From the NCBI GenBank assembly GCA_001599915.1, contig BCIG01000015.1, positions 62,001 to 126,000 of the forward strand: DNA of 64,000 bases, written 5' to 3'. Source of the stretch: Symbiotaphrina buchneri. Its lineage: Eukaryota > Ascomycota > Symbiotaphrinales > Symbiotaphrinaceae. Position 1 is the first letter of the stretch. Each line of letters opens with the position of its first letter. This document shows positions 61,663 to 64,000 of the stretch, piece after piece. A program made the translations under genes and the position numbers. The notes beneath the pieces are model-generated. The model saw only the letters and a list, made by a program, of their open reading frames with translations. It was not told where the DNA came from and did not search any database.

Positions 61663-64000
61663 CTAGTTCATGTTGACTCCCCAGATACCCCTTCCTCCTG
61701 CCACCCCTACCCAATCCCCCAAGTGACCACCGCTTGCACGACTCTGTGGCGCCCAGCTGAGATTATTGACTTCCCATTCACACCGCCAACTCGCTGTCGG
61801 AGCTCTTGTGTTGTCAGTGGTGCTCCCCGAATGGCCAGGCGGGGCTCCATTTGACCCGCTTGGAGGTGCAGAAGTGCTTTGGTTGAGAAGGTCCCATATG
61901 AGGACAAGCGAGTCGTCTGCACCAGATGCTAGGGTCCCACGTCGCGATGGCGACCACTCTATACAATTGACAGACGCAGCGTGACCCCTAAGCTCGAGCA
62001 ACGCCTGCCCAGGTTGCCGTACATCTAGGATTCGGATGATATTCGAGTCCTGTGAAAAGGTTGCTAGCAAGTGAGCATCGTGTGGTGATGCTGTTCACAT
62101 GTCAGAAGCTGCCCACCGTGTTCTTATCAGAATAAACTCACCAGCTAGGCGAAGCAGAGGAGGGGCTGGAGCAATCGTTTGCTGGGTAGCTGAAGGGCTT
62201 GAGGCGCCTGGACTTGCCACTAGTTGAAAGAAGATCAGAATTCCGGGCGTATGTAGAGTTTGGAATGTCCCTCACGCTTTTCTATCTTCTCTGAAGGCTC
62301 GTATATGATGGTACTGTGCTCAAGGCTTCGTAAGTCGAACATACGAACACTTCCATCAGCCCCACAACTGACAAACACATCCACGCTATTGGCACAGAAT
62401 CGGACATCAAAGACTTCTTTGTCATGGGCGATAAGTTGTGTCTTTGCCGTTAATGTTGGAATATCCCAGATCGTACATGTGGTATCAATACTTGACGTAA
62501 TAATCAGACTTGGCGACAGCGTATTCCAGTCAAGCGATGTCAGAGGCGCTGTATGTTCAGGAGACTTGGAGTTTGATAAAAGCGCAAGGGGTGTCAGTTT
62601 TTGGGTGGGTTGATCATGGGCTCCAGCTTGCCGTGTAATAGAGTTGCTGGCATTTGTCTGATTTGGTTGGGATGGCAAAGACCACAGCCGCAAGTGGTCA
62701 CCGGATGTTGCTAGTAGGTCAGTGGATTGTTTTTGCGAAGACGGCGGCTCCCATAACAGTCGGGTTACGGGATATGTCAGTGAAGCTTCAGCAAGTTTGC
62801 TGATTTCCAGTCCATTCGGAGGGCCTGTAGATGCTTCCGATGGTGCAATATCTGTGTCCAAGATTTGAATCTGCCTAGTATTAACATCGAAATCGCGGGA
62901 TTGCGTAAAAGCTTCAGAAGAGTAGAGGAACGAAGATGTTTTCATCACTTACGAAATTATGACCATCTTCAAGATAGCTGCCCATTGCGATCTTTCCAGC
63001 ACCTCGCCCACCGCTATGTTGATGTACCGGCCACTTGCACCAATCGAGAGCATAGATAGCCCAAGGAGCTAGATAGTTGCTGTTGGTCGGATATACGTGC
63101 CCTCCCATGAATGGACTAGTACTTGAAGGACCATCCAGCCCGCTGGACTCCATTCGTGGTCGGATATCTTCAAGCCCGAGCGGAGAGTGTGAGGTGACGT
63201 GTGGGCTTTGCGACGGAATATATCTTTGACTGTATGAACCATATCTCGAATCAGGAGTCTCTGGGTATTTCTGTTGATCTAGTCCCGCAGGGCTGGACCT
63301 CGAGTATCCGTGAGAGTGATTGAGGGTTGAGGTTCGCGACGGTGTAGAGGGATATTGTTGGGTCTGGGTGTTGATGGTCGGCACTATCGGAGCAGTGTTG
63401 GCTGAATGAGGGCCTGGTCTTCCAGGGTTCCCTGGTTGTAACGCGCCTGGAATGCTACCAGGAGTGGACGCCTCAGAGTAGCTTGAGCCATGAGGCGTTG
63501 CTTGTTGGAGGCTTATACTGGGTGCTCGGCTGCTCGAATAGTCTTGTGAAGAAGGGTACGATTGCTGCTGTCCCGAGTGTTGATGGGACGCATGTTGGCC
63601 CATAGAGGACATATGCAGCTCATCCGGCTGCCGATTGAACGTCTGCGTCCGTCGAGGAGTTTCGTATTGTCGCGTGGAACGGTCTGAGGATGCATTTGCT
63701 GGTTGAGAGGGGTTTGTCGCTCCGGGCCCTGGTAAGCCAGAACTAGCTGGTGGTGCAGTATTTCCTGCGCCTGTGACACCTGGCACATTGCCGCTCGCTG
63801 GATAGAGTTGATCTGTTCCTGCCGTTGTAGTTCCGGAAGTCGCTACTCGCAGATCTCCAGTAGGAGCTCCTATCGAACCTAGGGCTTGCGCCGCTTGGTA
63901 GATGCCCGCGGCGGTCCCTGGAGGGACGTTCTGCGAGGCATTCTGTGGTGCCGCTGCCGACGATGAATGGTGTTGGCCATGGAATGGCATATTAACCACT
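61663..64000 (-). CDS. WD40 protein of the DCAF7/Wdr68 (TTG1-like) type, reaching the window edge
   Basis: Exons, 5' to 3': 63990 (or beyond the edge) to 62953, 62870-62276, 62219-62142, 62090-61663. The first ATG in the window is at 63990 (MPFHGQHHSSS), but the frame is open to the edge, so the 5' end is uncertain. About 714 residues visible. A long Gln/Ser/Pro-rich disordered N terminus (~310) precedes a beta propeller: APWAIYALDWCKWP, YPVTRLLWEPPSSQ, DLLATSGDHLRLWSLP, TSLDWNTLSPSLIITSSIDT with TCTIWD, VFDVRFCANSVDVFVSCGAD with GSVRMFDLR, HLLATFSQDSNIIRILDVRQ, SVNCIEWSPSRRGTLASGAD with DSLVLIWDL, and NNLSWAP. The YAPWxIYALDW and LITSSIDTTCTIWD pieces are diagnostic of the Wdr68/DCAF7/TTG1 group, adaptors for DYRK-type kinases and Cul4 ligases. 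Conserved in fungi as a developmental scaffold. Confidence 0.85.

Overview
The window is nuclear DNA of a filamentous ascomycete (Pezizomycotina). Genes are dense and lie on both strands. Introns are about 45-60 nt with GTRNGT donors, CTGAC-like branch sites and YAG acceptors. The core genes are fungal ones: RPN2, CET1, DPH2, MED8, COX10, the PIG-S subunit and an ATG28-like gene. ATG28 points to Eurotiomycetes or a near relative, but I would not name a genus. Exon joins below were made by hand from splice sites and reading phase.

Bases 1-12.1 kb are accessory in character: the 3' part of an MFS transporter, CPD1, a seven-exon polygalacturonase, two small metabolic genes, a charged coiled-coil gene with a tandem duplication, a prolyl 4-hydroxylase relic, and a 15-exon minus-strand gene fusing an amidohydrolase, a fumarylacetoacetate-hydrolase-type domain and an alpha/beta hydrolase. 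Several of these genes carry frame breaks, so this end looks as if it is under relaxed selection.

Bases 12.5-31 kb hold a cytochrome b5 protein, a MARVEL-type membrane protein, PIG-S, a FAT1-like acyl-CoA synthetase, a TTACGGT-rich repeat patch, a sugar transporter, a 2.5-kb stretch with little in it, an alpha/beta hydrolase, and a TRI12-like MFS transporter with mitochondrial DNA inserted in one intron. A U1 snRNA gene at about 30.39 kb has a TATA box and a second mitochondrial fragment just upstream.

Bases 30.9-64 kb are mostly housekeeping: JIP5, a maleylacetate reductase, a large F-box/zinc-binding protein, an unrecognised minus-strand gene, RPN2 (proteasome), CET1 (mRNA capping), DPH2 (diphthamide) head-to-head with MED8, MPDU1 head-to-head with COX10, a patatin-type lipase, an alpha/beta hydrolase, an ATG28-like gene and a WD40 protein that reaches the right edge.

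The strongest items for follow-up are the three-enzyme fusion with its in-frame TAG and 3' frameshift, the polygalacturonase frameshift that a tandem splice donor can bypass, the mitochondrial insertion in the MFS intron, and the U1 gene. I found no CRISPR array, no autonomous transposon and no tRNA gene.
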